Under the pieces are notes generated by a model. The model did no database searches. It worked only from the letters and a program-made list of their open reading frames with translations, and was not told the DNA's origin. From Paramecium octaurelia (taxonomy: Eukaryota; Ciliophora; Oligohymenophorea; Peniculida; Parameciidae), in assembly GCA_905182995.1 (NCBI GenBank), contig CAJJDP010000115.1, positions 234,765 through 298,764 of the forward strand: a stretch of 64,000 nucleotides of DNA, given 5' to 3'. Numbering within the stretch: the first letter of the stretch is position 1; every line of letters begins with the position of its first letter. Below are positions 23,632-35,236 of this stretch, in pieces. Made by a program: the position numbers and the translations under genes.

Positions 23632-24223
23632 ATACATTAGGAATAGGAACCATGTGCTCAGATATTTTGGTTTAAGAAAAATGCAGAGAATTTTTAAAAT
23701 TATTGGAGAAATGGGATAAACAACTAATGAAGAAAATTAACTTATTCTTTGTAATTTGATGTATTATGTTTATTTTCCTATTTATCGATTTTCTATTTCC
23801 TAAAATATTCAAAAGAGTTAGACATTTTTTGTATATCACACTTTTATAATTAATATTATAATAAATTACATAATAATTTTATAAGAAATAATGAATATTA
23901 TAAACAAACCTCATTTTCCAAGCTTTCAAATTTAATTTTTAAACAAAAAACTTAATATACTTCCTATAATTTTGAAATCCATCCTATGAAGTTATTAATA
24001 TTAGTTCTTGGACTCCTATACAGAATATGTATTGGATTTCAAAATCATCCAAATATTTACAAAAGGCTATTAATTTTTTTTTATATTATATAGGTTAATA
24101 AATGGTTCAATTATGATTAAAAGTTCTTTGGTGTGTAGAACCATTTAAAAAAGTAAGAGATGTTATTGAATTAATTTTCATTATAAAATTTATAACAATA
24201 ATAATATCCTGAAAATATTTGTA
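23632..24223. other. AT-rich intergenic region
   Basis: Between two convergent genes. No coding frame supported. Confidence 0.5.
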
Positions 24224-24684
24224 TCAAAGCATTATACAATCATCGTCTTCATCAATTTAGCCTGGATCATTTAAATTCTTTACAGTTACATACTTCTCAT
24301 ATTATTCTTACTTTGATAAGACCTTGATCTCCTTTTTATCTTTAAATTAGTAGAACATGATTACTTTTTGGCTTGTCTTGTAAGGACTTGTATAAATCCT
24401 TTATCTTCAATTGATCTTCCAATTTTAATGTTTGCAATCTAAAGAGAGGCAATTCCTAGCCTTTTTCTCCAGTGGGCCATTTTTTAATGCAATGCAGATG
24501 ATACCAAACCTTCTTATCAAATTATTGTCCTAATTTCAATTGAATTTCAACTAATACCTTCATCTTTTTTTAAGTAAACATGTCCAATTTTTAATTCATT
24601 CTTAAAAATGACCACATGGCAAGTTGCACATTTAATGCGATTTGAGAGTGCATATTCGCACTCAAGGAATTATTTCATCTTCAT
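24224..24684 (-). CDS. Small PARP-type zinc-finger protein
   Basis: 137 residues after introns of 28 and 19 nt, exactly 138 codons. The N-terminal ~90 residues form a zf-PARP domain: NRIKCATCHVVIFKNELKIG, later KKVWYHLHCIKKWP. The C-x2-C ... H-x2-C set and the preceding YALSNR and following W motif match the DNA-break-sensing fingers of PARP1 and DNA ligase III. Here the finger stands alone with a short acidic tail ending DDDCIML and no catalytic domain. Such stand-alone fingers probably bind nicked or broken DNA; in a ciliate a role in developmental DNA rearrangement or repair is conceivable but only an inference. The 19-nt intron ends in AAG and is uncertain. Confidence 0.75.
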
Positions 24685-25419
24685 TTTATATATATTATTT
24701 ATAATGTGATTATTATAAAAACGAGGGTCTATTATTTGAATGACATTTTTAAAGTTGATATTTTATTGATTTCAATGAGATGGTTAGGTAATTAAAATAT
24801 CAAATTCATACATGATCCATAAGTATTTGAGGGATGTTCGAATACCTGAATCAGGTAGGTTTCAAATTCAATCTTATTGAGTTCAAAGTAGGATGCAATG
24901 AGATACGAGTTGGGAGATGATCTTGAGGAAAGTGAAATTAATAATTTGAAGCCTAATTAAATAATTTTAATATATTAATTAAATAATTAAATGTTTATAT
25001 AAAATATATGTGTGTTATTTTAATAACATTGTTAAGAATATTTGGCTAAATAAATTCTAAAGTAGGTTTTTGACATCCATCTGTTTCTTTAGTATTATTC
25101 TAAATTCAACCCTTACTAAAATGATATATATTGCAAGTTGAAAGAACTGCATTTGAGTTCTATTTGGCTTCTAAAATCAAATGGAGCCAGTAGAGAAATC
25201 AGAAATTTAACAACTTTTATCTAATTTACTAGCGTTTCTAAGATAGGATTTAGAAGGGAAAAGTGTTTGATAAATAGATGTTTTTGTGCATGACTCATAG
25301 TTTTGGGACTGGGGAGTAAGCCGAGAAAGTATGATAATTCTAAATTTATCTGCTAATTTAAATTCGATTTATGAGATCGAAAGGATGTCAATAATTAATT
25401 TTAAGCAATTTAAGAATAG
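24685..25419. other. Intergenic region with a short ORF fragment
   Basis: Mostly AT-rich. A 29-codon ORF at 25181-25270 starting MEPVEKSEIQQLL looks protein-like and is followed at 25280-25340 by another protein-like piece (MTHSFGTGEQAEK). They may be 5' exons of the HTH gene at 25420 or a small separate gene. I could not join them with GTA...TAG introns. Confidence 0.3.
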
Positions 25420-25845
25420 ATGACATAATTGTAGAAGATGGACAGTAGATTAGTTTCAGAGTTCGAGAATGATATGAAGGGATCTCAGAATGCTATAAGA
25501 AATGCTCAATGTCACAAAATCTTTCAAGGAAGGGGCAAGAAGTACATGAAGATCAAGTAAGACACCAAACAATAGCTGTATTGTATGGTGTAGAAGCAGG
25601 GGATGAAAATAAAGGATGTACATAATCGAAGTTAATGAGTTGTTTAGGCTGCTCTAAAATTAGGTATTAAATACGCAACAGCGAAGACCATAATATTTCA
25701 TCAGAGATAGAAGAGGAAGGCGAAAAGGGAATGCGGTGAGAGAATGTGTGGATACACTAGAAGGTATGGACAAAGGAGTTCAAGATTGAAAATCATAAGC
25801 ATAATTGGAAGCGAAGTGGTGCATCAATAAGATTACAATCTGTGA
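25420..25845 (+). CDS. Small HTH DNA-binding protein (STAKTI-type), paralogue 2
   Basis: 131 residues, two exons; intron 25618-25647 (30 nt, GTA...TAG, with in-frame TGA), phase 0. The HTH core reads KQGMKIKDAALKLGIKYATA then KTIIFHQRQKRK. It aligns directly with the protein at 5160-5640 (KEGFKIKDAAEKLFIKYATA), and the intron is at the identical position. Upstream residues differ widely (YMKIKQDTKQQLY against YIKVSKESKDQLH), yet also align. This is a divergent paralogous pair on opposite strands 20 kb apart. Family: homeodomain-like HTH; likely nuclear DNA binding, targets unknown. Confidence 0.72.
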
Positions 25846-25993
25846 TCTAAAATATGGAGTGTGGGTGAAATTATTCAGGCTCACATCTTGATCGTTATTC
25901 TTAATTTAGGATTCAGTAAGGAAATTCTTATTATTAATCTCGTTTGTTTACATTTGTATATAACTACAAGTGTGGATATATATATGTAAATAA

Positions 25994-26416
25994 TCATTTA
26001 CTGTTTGGCCATTTGATCTTCTTCAATAAATAATCAATTAGAATTTCTGGGTTGTGCATTTTTAGAGAACTCTAATTGATCCAGGAAACTTAGGGGGCTC
26101 GACGATTCTTTTGTTTCCAGGACACTTGGAATAACAAATTTTGACCATCGTTGTCTTTCTTAATTGAGATAATTTCATCTGCTGAATCTCCATCATCATA
26201 AGAACCCTCTCCGCTGGCTTTGAGAGATTATTCAAATTCTAACACATAGGTCATAACAGATTGGAGATTCTCAATGGGTTCCCATGTTTTTTCGTTGTCA
26301 GAGTAACCTTGCCATTTGATTTCATATTCCGCTCGGCCATTCTTGAATCTTTTATTGGTGATAGCCTCGACCATATATTCTTCCTATGAGGATGCAGACA
26401 AAGGAGAAGTGGACAT
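25994..26416 (-). CDS. HP1-like chromodomain protein
   Basis: 140 residues without introns. Residues ~12-62 are a chromodomain: [20 protein letters not shown], then [20 protein letters not shown], with aromatic-cage positions Y (in EEY), W (KWQGY) and W/Y (TWEP) kept. A C-terminal ~60 residues (ADEIISIKK ... LLFQVSWK ... QVSWINQ ... [12 protein letters not shown]) has the spacing and helix ending of a chromoshadow domain. This is HP1 layout: methyl-lysine histone H3 binding plus dimerisation. In ciliates such proteins act in heterochromatin and in developmental DNA elimination. The hinge is very short (~25 residues). Confidence 0.85.
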
Positions 26417-26514
26417 GTTATATATAAATTAAAATGAGGGAGTGTGCCATAGGGGGAGTTAAGACACTCTCAAATGTCTGGTTTTAATTTGTAATATAAG
26501 TATACATATATAAA

Positions 26515-27428
26515 ATGGCTGTAGTGGAAGCGGCTATTCAGACAGAAGGAGTGGGGAGATTCGAATATCAAGATGGCACGGTGTATGAAGGGCAATGGAA
26601 ATTGATAGAAGGTAAAAAAGTGAAACATGGTAAGGGACGGATAGTGATAGCAAGTATGAAATATAGGAATGATAAAAAGGTTCATTGTCTACAGACAACG
26701 ATTTGAAGGAAGAATACAATGGAGAATTCGAGAATGATTAAATGTGTGGAGAAGGTGTGTACATTTACAAATCAGGTGCAATTTATAGAGGACAGTTTCG
26801 AGATAATAGGCATAATGGCATTGGATTTTATCAATTTCCCGAAGGTTGTACATATGAAGGAGAATGGGTAAATCATAAAATGCATGGAGAAGGAGTGTTC
26901 ATTGATAAGGAAGGCAATAGATGGGAAGGAGAATTTGTGGAAGGAATTTATCAATCAAAAATGCAGAAATAACTAAAGATGGAGAAGATGCTTAACAAGA
27001 AGGAAGCAGAAGTCAGGGAAAATGCAACTCATTTCTTCGCTCGTTTTGCAGATGCATATGCACGTTCAGATAAGAAAACTATGAAGGATAATATGGCTCC
27101 ATTCTTTGCAACAACTGAGGATATCAAATTATATGTAAAGGAACCCTATCCCCAATTTGCTGATCGTCTTCCTGAAAAATGGGAAGCTGGGATCAAATTC
27201 TTATCAGCAGGCTCTTTGAACATACCTCGATCCAATACTGCTGCTAAGATTCTGGATCCTCAAAACATTTTGGCTGCTTAATTCAGTGGAGTGGGTCAAG
27301 TGGCTGAAGTGCAGGTGCAAGAAAACACTAGAATTGTTAGATTGGCCATATGCAATACTGCCGAGGACAAATGGGTTATTGTATTCTATCATGACAATGA
27401 GGAACAAGAGATTAAAAAAAAGAAGTGA
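26515..27428 (+). CDS. MORN-repeat protein
   Basis: 295 residues with one 26-nt intron near 26650. MORN repeats occur at residues ~15-150: FEYQDGTVYEGQWK, YIYKSGAIYRGQFRDN, YQFPEGCTYEGEWVNHKMHG and IDKEGNRWEGEFVEG. After that a ~145-residue helical/beta domain follows (ENATHFFARFADAYARSD ... EDKWVIVFYHDNEEQ) that I do not recognise. MORN proteins anchor to membranes or to cytoskeletal and axonemal complexes. The next gene, 24 bp downstream on the same strand, is a central-pair protein, so a ciliary role is plausible but unproven. The intron ends AAG. Confidence 0.85.
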
Positions 27429-27451
27429 ACATATATAAAAATAATTAAATT

Positions 27452-30400
27452 ATGCCACCCAAAAAAGAGGAAATCGATTTGAATGCCCTGCCTCCTCTCA
27501 AACATCTGTGTGTCAGTATTAGGATTGAAGCAGCCAAATCACGAGCAACCAAACTACTCAACTTGCTTAAAACTTGCAAATCATTTTAAAAGAATATTCA
27601 AAGAGATGAAATTCTAGCGTTTTGCAAAGAAAAATAATTGTATGTCGATCCTGCCACCTTGACTGACAAGTAGAAGAAGGTATACAAGTCCAATATTTAG
27701 GATCCCAAATTCATGGCTGAAGTTGCAACCGAACTTACATCTGAAGTTATGAATAAAGCATTTCAGTTGTTCATTCAAGATCAAGTCCTTGCTGTTCGAA
27801 AAGCTAGATATTTGGCTGCCCAAGCTTAAGCTGCCGAAAAAGCTGCTCCTCCCAAGAAAGACGATAAGAAAGATACCAAAAAAGGAGCCAAAGAACCTCC
27901 AGCAGTTGCACCAATTGTAGAGCCCGAAAAGGTTGTTCCCGAGAAAGACTATCCCAAGAATTTCGATTTGGTTTTCATTGTCCAAGGTTTTCCCCAAGTG
28001 CCTCAAGAGCAGATAGAATTAATTATACATGTGAAGGAGAGAGTCATAAATTGGGGTGGTGTGGATATGAATCAAATTGAACAACCTGAAGAATTCCAAG
28101 ATGATTTCGAAAAAAGAATGGAAGAATTTGTTCCCCCTCCTCCTATCAAACGTCAATACTCAGAAGAGTCACTTAATTATGCTGCCAGCGAAAGAAGTGT
28201 TATTGAAGAATTCAAATCGGTCAGAGCCTCATCCCTACCATCAGACCCATTGAGGCAATTGACTATCAAAGAACTTATTTTGGACATGGATCTAGATGCT
28301 GAAGAAGAAACCATTAAACAATTCTATGAAACCATCTTCGAAGAAATTTGCTAATTCAGTATTGACCAACAACAATATGCCGAATGGATAGCCAATAAGA
28401 AACCCATCCCATTAATAAACAAAGAAGCTCCAAAGGATCCTTTCGACCTTGAAGTTGAACGAATCAAGCACGAAGCGTAATTGGCTGAAGAACAGTAGAA
28501 GGCAGCAGAAGAAGCTATCTTGGCTGAGAAAAATAAAAAGGGAGCCAAGAAGGAACCCAAAAAGAATGAAGCTGAATTAGAAGCTGAACGACAGGCGGAA
28601 GCGGAAAAACACAGATTAAATGAACTTAGAAAATAGTAAATCCAGGATGCCATTGATTAGCAATTAAAGATGAAAACTAAATTGCATCTCTAATATTATA
28701 AGAGATAACTATCAGATGTCCAATTACAGAAAGTGGGACCAGGAACTCTATTAGAATGTTTGTTGGATTAATTGCAAGCCGAATCCACTTACTTGACTAA
28801 CTCCTAAGTTCCTCCCAGTCTCGAAGATTAAGATGACTCAGATTAAGTTAACAGGATTTTAACTGGGTTGAAAGGTTAGGGAAATGAATCAGTAAAAAAT
28901 AGGAAGTAGGAGTAAGTCACAGAATCCCCCAAACAACTGATATTGGATGAATGCGATTGGATTGAAATGAGAGCCTACTTTGCTCAATTGCATGATCAAT
29001 AATTGGTTGTGGAGAGAGAACATAAGATATTTGATAATCTTTGTTACCCAGGAATAGATAGGTAGGGAATGCCAGAGATACCGGAGAAATCTGAAAAAAT
29101 GAGAAAAGCTATTAAGGCTAAATTGCATCCATTTGTTAATGTTGATGTCAATGAATTTGAGAGAAGATAATTACTATTGCAATTTGAAGAGTTGCTTAAG
29201 GAAAATGAACCTGAAAAAGAATGGCATTTTGGTGATAGAATCTATATGGAGAGACACAATAGAAATACCTTGAGGTAGAAGTTCTACGAAGCTCTGTTGA
29301 ATGATCCATAAGTGATTATGAAATATTTGCCAGATGACGATGCTCTTATGATATGTTGCTATTATAAGAATCCTCCTGGAAGGACTTTAAGGAAAAAATG
29401 GTCAGCAGAATGGAGAGTGCTGCCTAATCTTGAATATTACATTTAAGTGAGGAATTTCAATAGTGATTACTTTTATGATATAGACTATCAGAAGATTGGA
29501 GCAATTACAGAGAGATGCAAAATTATGTATCCCACAGATAACTCATTAATTTTGGCTACTAAGTTCACAGTTGGGGAATAAGAGCGACTTCGATATAGGG
29601 TGATCAAAGAGAATATAGTCTTTGGTATTTAATGTGGATTTTATGCATAATTCAAGGAATCAAGAATGAGTGTGCAAGATCAAATCATGAATTTGACTTT
29701 TAAAAATGGTTTATGTTTACGATTTACACAGATGGGAGAAGTAGTACAATAATATCATAATCAGAAAGCCTAAGAATCATCCTAACACTCATTTAATCTA
29801 TATGACAATACAGATATCAATTCAGAGTAGGAAATCAAAAGAGTCATCACTGGTTAGGGATCAGTGATTATATATAAGAAGGATGGTTCCATAATAATAT
29901 TGTATTCAAATGGTAATGTCTCACATTATAAAAATAATATGTGGATTACAACGAACAACAAAGGTTACAGATAGTCGCCAAAGGGAGTAGATAAAATACC
30001 TTGTGCCATTAGAACAGATCCTGAAAGTGGATCAAAGGTTTACATTAGAGATGATCAAACATTAATAATATACTATAAGGAGGGTTACTAATACACCTAA
30101 CATTAAGACGGAACAGTAATGTTAATAAAAGGAGATAAAATCATAGTGGAACATCCAAATTTTGCAAGCGTAGTTGTCACCATTGATAAAGCCAAACAAC
30201 GTTCTGGAACTATCATGAGAAAAAACAATACAACTGTTGGTTTTGATAACATCATAGACAGAAGTCATGATGGCAGAATTGTTGAGACATTTTATCAAGG
30301 ATGCAAGGTGGTTTCATATCTTGAGAAATATGAGATACCAGATTCAAAATAATACAAAACTAATCGAATTCATCTTCTGTATACATAAGATGGAGGTGTT

Positions 30401-32622
30401 AGCAAATGCGTTGCTGATGGAGAGGTAGTTATTATCACTGCTGAAGAGAGAGTTAGGTTGAATAACAAAGGTGAGAAAAGACAGTTAGGTTAAGACATTG
30501 ATTATTGGGTATAATTATTTTCTTTGCCTGATGAAAGAAGGTCGGGAGTCTATACTATTGATTTGGAGAGAAAATGCATTTTCACTAGGGATGAGGAAGC
30601 TAACTATTTCGAAATTGATGAGGATGGTCATGTCGTTACTAAATTATCTACAGCTTCAGCATAGAATTAGGAACCCTATACTCCAGATCAAATTCCAGAT
30701 GGCATATTTGTGGATGAAGAGAATAAAGTCTTGCCTACTCCTAAGCAATGGATACCTCCCAGATTGTTCTTGGTCAGAAATGACAACACAGGCATTGAAC
30801 TTTATAATTAATACCAATTGCAGGATTACTTTAGATTAAAATCAGAAAACGCTTTTACCACCAAAATAATCGAAGACATGCCTAATAATGTTAAATCGAT
30901 ATCCTTCATTACTGAGTTGAAATAATAGAATAAGAAATTCATTGATGTAAAAATTCCATAGACTTTGGATATAGTGCCAAAAATCATACAAAAGACCACC
31001 ATTATTGCACATAGGGTGTTTACTTTTCGTAATTTTCTTGAATATCCACCTTTTGAAAAGGAAGAAAGAATTCATCATGAACTTTCTCTCCAGAGATTTG
31101 AAATTTGGCAGAAGAACATTTTAAAAACCTAGAATGAATTTGGAATACTCTAAAAATCAGAGGAGGAAAAAGAAATTGAATTTGCAATTTAAATGAAAAT
31201 ATTAGAAAGCAGAAGAACCGACTATTCAACTGAATCATATGATTAAGCGAAGAGCAAAATCTAGATCCCAGAGCAATAGATTACTTCAGTTGAGCCTTTA
31301 GAACAGACTCTACTCAAAAGTGCCAGAGTCCAACAAACTGTTTAACAGGCGTTTGTTGATTTATCAAGAAAAGCATAGACTGTTTAAATCTAAAAGTAGT
31401 TCAAACCTTTCACAGAAGTTAAAGGATTTGCAATTCACTATTTTGAAACCAATGAGGGTCTAGATTATTTAAAATCTGCTCCCGAAGATCCTCCCATTAA
31501 AAAACAAAGATAAAAGGTGGTTTAAATAAACGAAGAACCCTAACAATTATAGATAATAGAGTAATTTGACCAACAACCTGAAGGCATTGTTCCTTTAGAA
31601 TAGCCCCCACAACCGCAGTATAATAATCTTCTCACAAAAGTCATCATAAAACCTTCAGTATTTACATAGGCAGAAATAGATGATGAAATTAGATAAAAGA
31701 GATTAAATGATGAATCTGTGAAATATAGAATGTAGAAAAGAAAAGATATTGATGTTTATGGAAAAGAAAGAAAGGATAAAAAGCTTGTTCCCTGTCTATT
31801 AAAGACCAATCCAAAGTTAGAACTCAATCAAAAATATATTTTAACAGATGCTACCACAGATAATCGTGTCAAGATTAGTTCCATGGCTACTAGAGTATAT
31901 CAATAGGCTGCTCCTGTCAATCAAATAAGAAATGAAGGCATGCATTAAACCATAATTAGAACTCTTGATAAGAAGAACAATTTGGATGAACTCATTGATA
32001 AAAAGAATCTGATGGTCACTGGAGACATAAATGATAGACTCAAGAAAGACCTCCTAATCTATCCGATTTCTGTTTAATTTGGAGAGCTTAGATAAAATGG
32101 AATTTATGAATTTAAAATCAACGTAAAAAATGAGGACATCATGACCCAAAGGATTGTCTTAAAATAACCTTAGAACAGCAACATCAAAGTACTGATGAAA
32201 GTAATGGGACCGGTAAATATCTTTAATATCTTGTTTTTAGATTTCTTTGGGATTAGTGAGGGAAGTCTTCATTCAGGTATCAGCTGATAAGTTAGGCCAA
32301 TTTTCTGATGAGTTCTAAATCTTGTCTAAACATTCAATTTACACAATTCCTCTCAACGGTAATGTGCTAGATTAAAATATCTTTGACAAACTTAACACTG
32401 AACAAATTAAACTATCTAGCAAACCATTGTTGAAGAAAAATGTTAAAGATATGCTTTAGGTAATATTGAACCCTATAATTTTAGTAATTTAAATAACAAG
32501 ATATTATCGGAGATAGTTAAGATTCTGATTTGCTCCCCAAAATTAACTATGATAAAAATTATAAAATTGATCCATTTCAAAATCAAAAGAAAGAAGATTA
32601 ATCATATGATGATGAAAATTGA
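27452..32622 (+). CDS. SPAG17: SPAG17/PF6 homologue, ciliary central-pair C1a projection
   Basis: 1705 residues. Only two introns, both near the 3' end (28 nt near 32215; 25 nt near 32460); spliced length exactly 1706 codons. N-terminal MPPKKEEIDLNALPPLKHL, Ala/Lys-rich linkers around residues 120-160 and 340-400, and a conserved C-terminal half: KQWIPPRLFLVRNDNTGIEL followed by YQLQDYFRLKSE, then FRNFLEYPPFEKEERIHHEL and an ASH-like beta domain near the end. These are the hallmarks of SPAG17 (Chlamydomonas PF6), the scaffold of the C1a projection that controls ciliary bend. Human SPAG17 is longer (~2200 residues). Orthology is based on motif order, so confident for family. Confidence 0.85.
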
Positions 32623-33230
32623 TTGCAAATTATCTATTTATCTATTATAAAGGAAAATTTATAGAATTTAAATTTGTTAAATCTTTCATTACATTTCTTC
32701 GCATAAATTTCAATTTCACAAGCAACTCTTCGTTGATTGTGATATAAGGTTTCCTTGATGCAGAATATGGTCAAAATTGATAATCAAACGCAGATTTAGT
32801 TACTTCTTCATTCTTCCATCAAGCATTTAAACTAATATATGATCTATATTAATTTTTCTAAGCTCTAGATTAGAAGAAACATAAGGAAATTTTATGGATT
32901 ATTATGGACAAAAAATAATTTACAGAAATAAATTGTTCAATTAATAATTACTAAATAAAAGTAAATATATTTTTGGTTATTCACCTATAGTTTTAGATTT
33001 TTCCATTTATTTTAAATAGAATTCTATAAAATATTAGATTCTATTTGTGGAGAGCCCCTGGGATTCAGATAGTTTTGGACTTTAAGGACCACTAAATTAA
33101 AAATTAGAATGGAATTGACTAATTAATCTTCATAATCTAACAAAAGCTCATTAATGGCTAATATTGCTAGTTGATTGATCAGGTCAGGAAATTATAAATA
33201 GATAATAGTTATTAAAATTAATTTCAATTA
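32623..33230. other. AT-rich intergenic region
   Basis: No coding frame supported. It holds the 3' flank of SPAG17 and the upstream flank of the repeat gene. Confidence 0.5.
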
Positions 33231-35236
33231 ATGAACACTTAAGATATTAATTTAGAAGATTAGCGATTTACTTAACAAAATAATGTAATAGATTTCGAAT
33301 GTTTTGACATAATGGGGAAATTCCCTATTAAGGAGAAATTCAAAATAATAAAAACCAACACAAGTGATCTGTTAATAGTCAAAGAGAGTGGGATAATAAT
33401 TAGGAGGTTCACTGTTAGTTATATCAAAATTAGCGAGATGCTCTTTTATCAATAAGATGATATTCCAATTAACTTTATTTTGAGACAGATACATTCTTTT
33501 TAATGGGTTGGAAACTATGAGGAGAAAAAAAAGGTTGGGACATGGTCAGCTAAGTGGAACAATCAAGCCTTGCTAGGTGTCGGAGGTTAGTATTGCAATA
33601 AAGGCAAGAAATAAGGACTATGGAAAGAAATTTTCAAGAATTACTCTGAGTAAAGCAGCATTATCATTATCTACTTTAGAAAATCCTAAGTCTATGAAGA
33701 AGGACTATATAAAGATGATTTAAGAGTTGCTATTTGGAATATATTCTATGAAAACAATCGTATGTATTATCTTTAGAAATTCAATCAATGTTAGTGGTGG
33801 AGGGTGTTACAACGAGCAAGGGTAGAAGACTGGTCTATGGTTGGAGTTGAGCAACACATTCTTATGGTAAATTTTACTTAATCAATTCTCGATTCATTAA
33901 CATGTAGTGATAATTAACTACTTTACTTTGGGGAATATTTGAATGGCTAAAAGATCAACAGTTGGGAAAGCCTTAAAAAAAGATTACCAATATTCCTTAA
34001 CCTAAATGGCTGCAAAAAGAAATAGAATTAGCCATTTGAAATTTTGTAAATCATAAACAATAAATCTTCGAAATAGAGGTTAATATTACTATGACAATTA
34101 AGGGAAAAAGAATGGTAAATGGGTGCAAACAATTGATCATTTTAGAAAGTTTATATGATAATGTTGATATTAGATCAGCTCAAATTAGTTATTGTGGGGA
34201 ATATAGAGGAGATAAGAAATTTGGCGTTTGGGATTTTTATTATTAGACATTTTGCAATCGGCCATCTAAATTGATGTAGATATATGATTATACTATAGAG
34301 GAGGTGGAGTGTATGATGAACAAGGTTGTAAAACCGGCAAATGGGTAGAACCATGTGAATAGTTTACAAGGTTTTAAGCATTAATTTATTATTAGTAACT
34401 GCTGGCTTTTCTTTGAAGGATAATATAGGAATGGAATAAAAGTAGGAAAATGGGAAATATCCTGTCAGAAGGAAGAGAAAACAGACACAGAAACAGAAAA
34501 AATGTAAAATTTTGAGTTTAATAGAATGATTTAGTGGTTATGGATTATATGATGATTAGGGGCTTAAAGAAGGTGTTTGGTTAGAATTGGATGATAGTTT
34601 TTGCAGGTTATGTTTGTTCTTATTCATTAGTTCTTATAGAGAGGTTATTTATCAGGGAGATTATTGGAAAAATCATAAAATTGGGAAATGGGAAATAAAA
34701 TACAAACGAAAACCTTATAGTTTATTTGAACCAATGTAAATCTAACAATATATAAATTCTAAAAAGTGCTGGAGGATCTTTTGATGAGCAAGGCTAGAAA
34801 ATTGGTGTTTGGAGAGAGTTGACTGAAAGATTTTCGAGGTATGAAAATGTGACACCCAATTAGTTTAAATGAGCTGATTTACTAAGGCCAATATGACAGA
34901 GGGGTAAAAATAGGTCAATGGGAAATCCTGTTCAGATCCTCTTTTAGAAATTCATTTGATAATATGTAATATATAATCAAAATATTAAGCGGATGTGGTG
35001 GATCCTTCAATTAAGCAAATTTGAAAAATGGCATGTGGATCGAACAAGATGATGACTTTTCAGAGTAATGACATGAATATTTGCGTAGGTGTAACACAAT
35101 ACTTCATATAGGATAATATTAAGATGGCTTAAAAGTAGGCTGTTGGAACTAAGAAAAATTAAAAGACAGCAGTTTGAATATTTAATCTTATCATGTAAAT
35201 AGATAATAACCATATTTTTAGAGGTTTTATTATTGA
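33231..35236 (+). CDS. Tandem ~230-nt repeat protein (GG-x-YDEQG / G-x-W family)
   Basis: The product consists of repeats of about 60 residues, each with GGGVYDEQGCKTGKWVE, a F.R motif, and a second half with GEY-like and KVGKWEI strands. Units seen: GGCYNEQGQKTGLW, YYDNQGKKNGKW, GGGVYDEQGCKTGKW, GLYDDQGLKEGVW, GGSFDEQGQKIGVW, CGGSFNQANLKNGMW. Every unit carries an intron just before the GG motif (starts 34046, 34276, 34504, 34736, 34966) and a second after the F.R motif (34371, 34607, 34839, 35065). The repeats resemble MORN-like beta-meander repeats of large ciliate gene families of unknown function. The first third (33231-33750) has uncertain introns. Stop at 35234. Confidence 0.7.
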
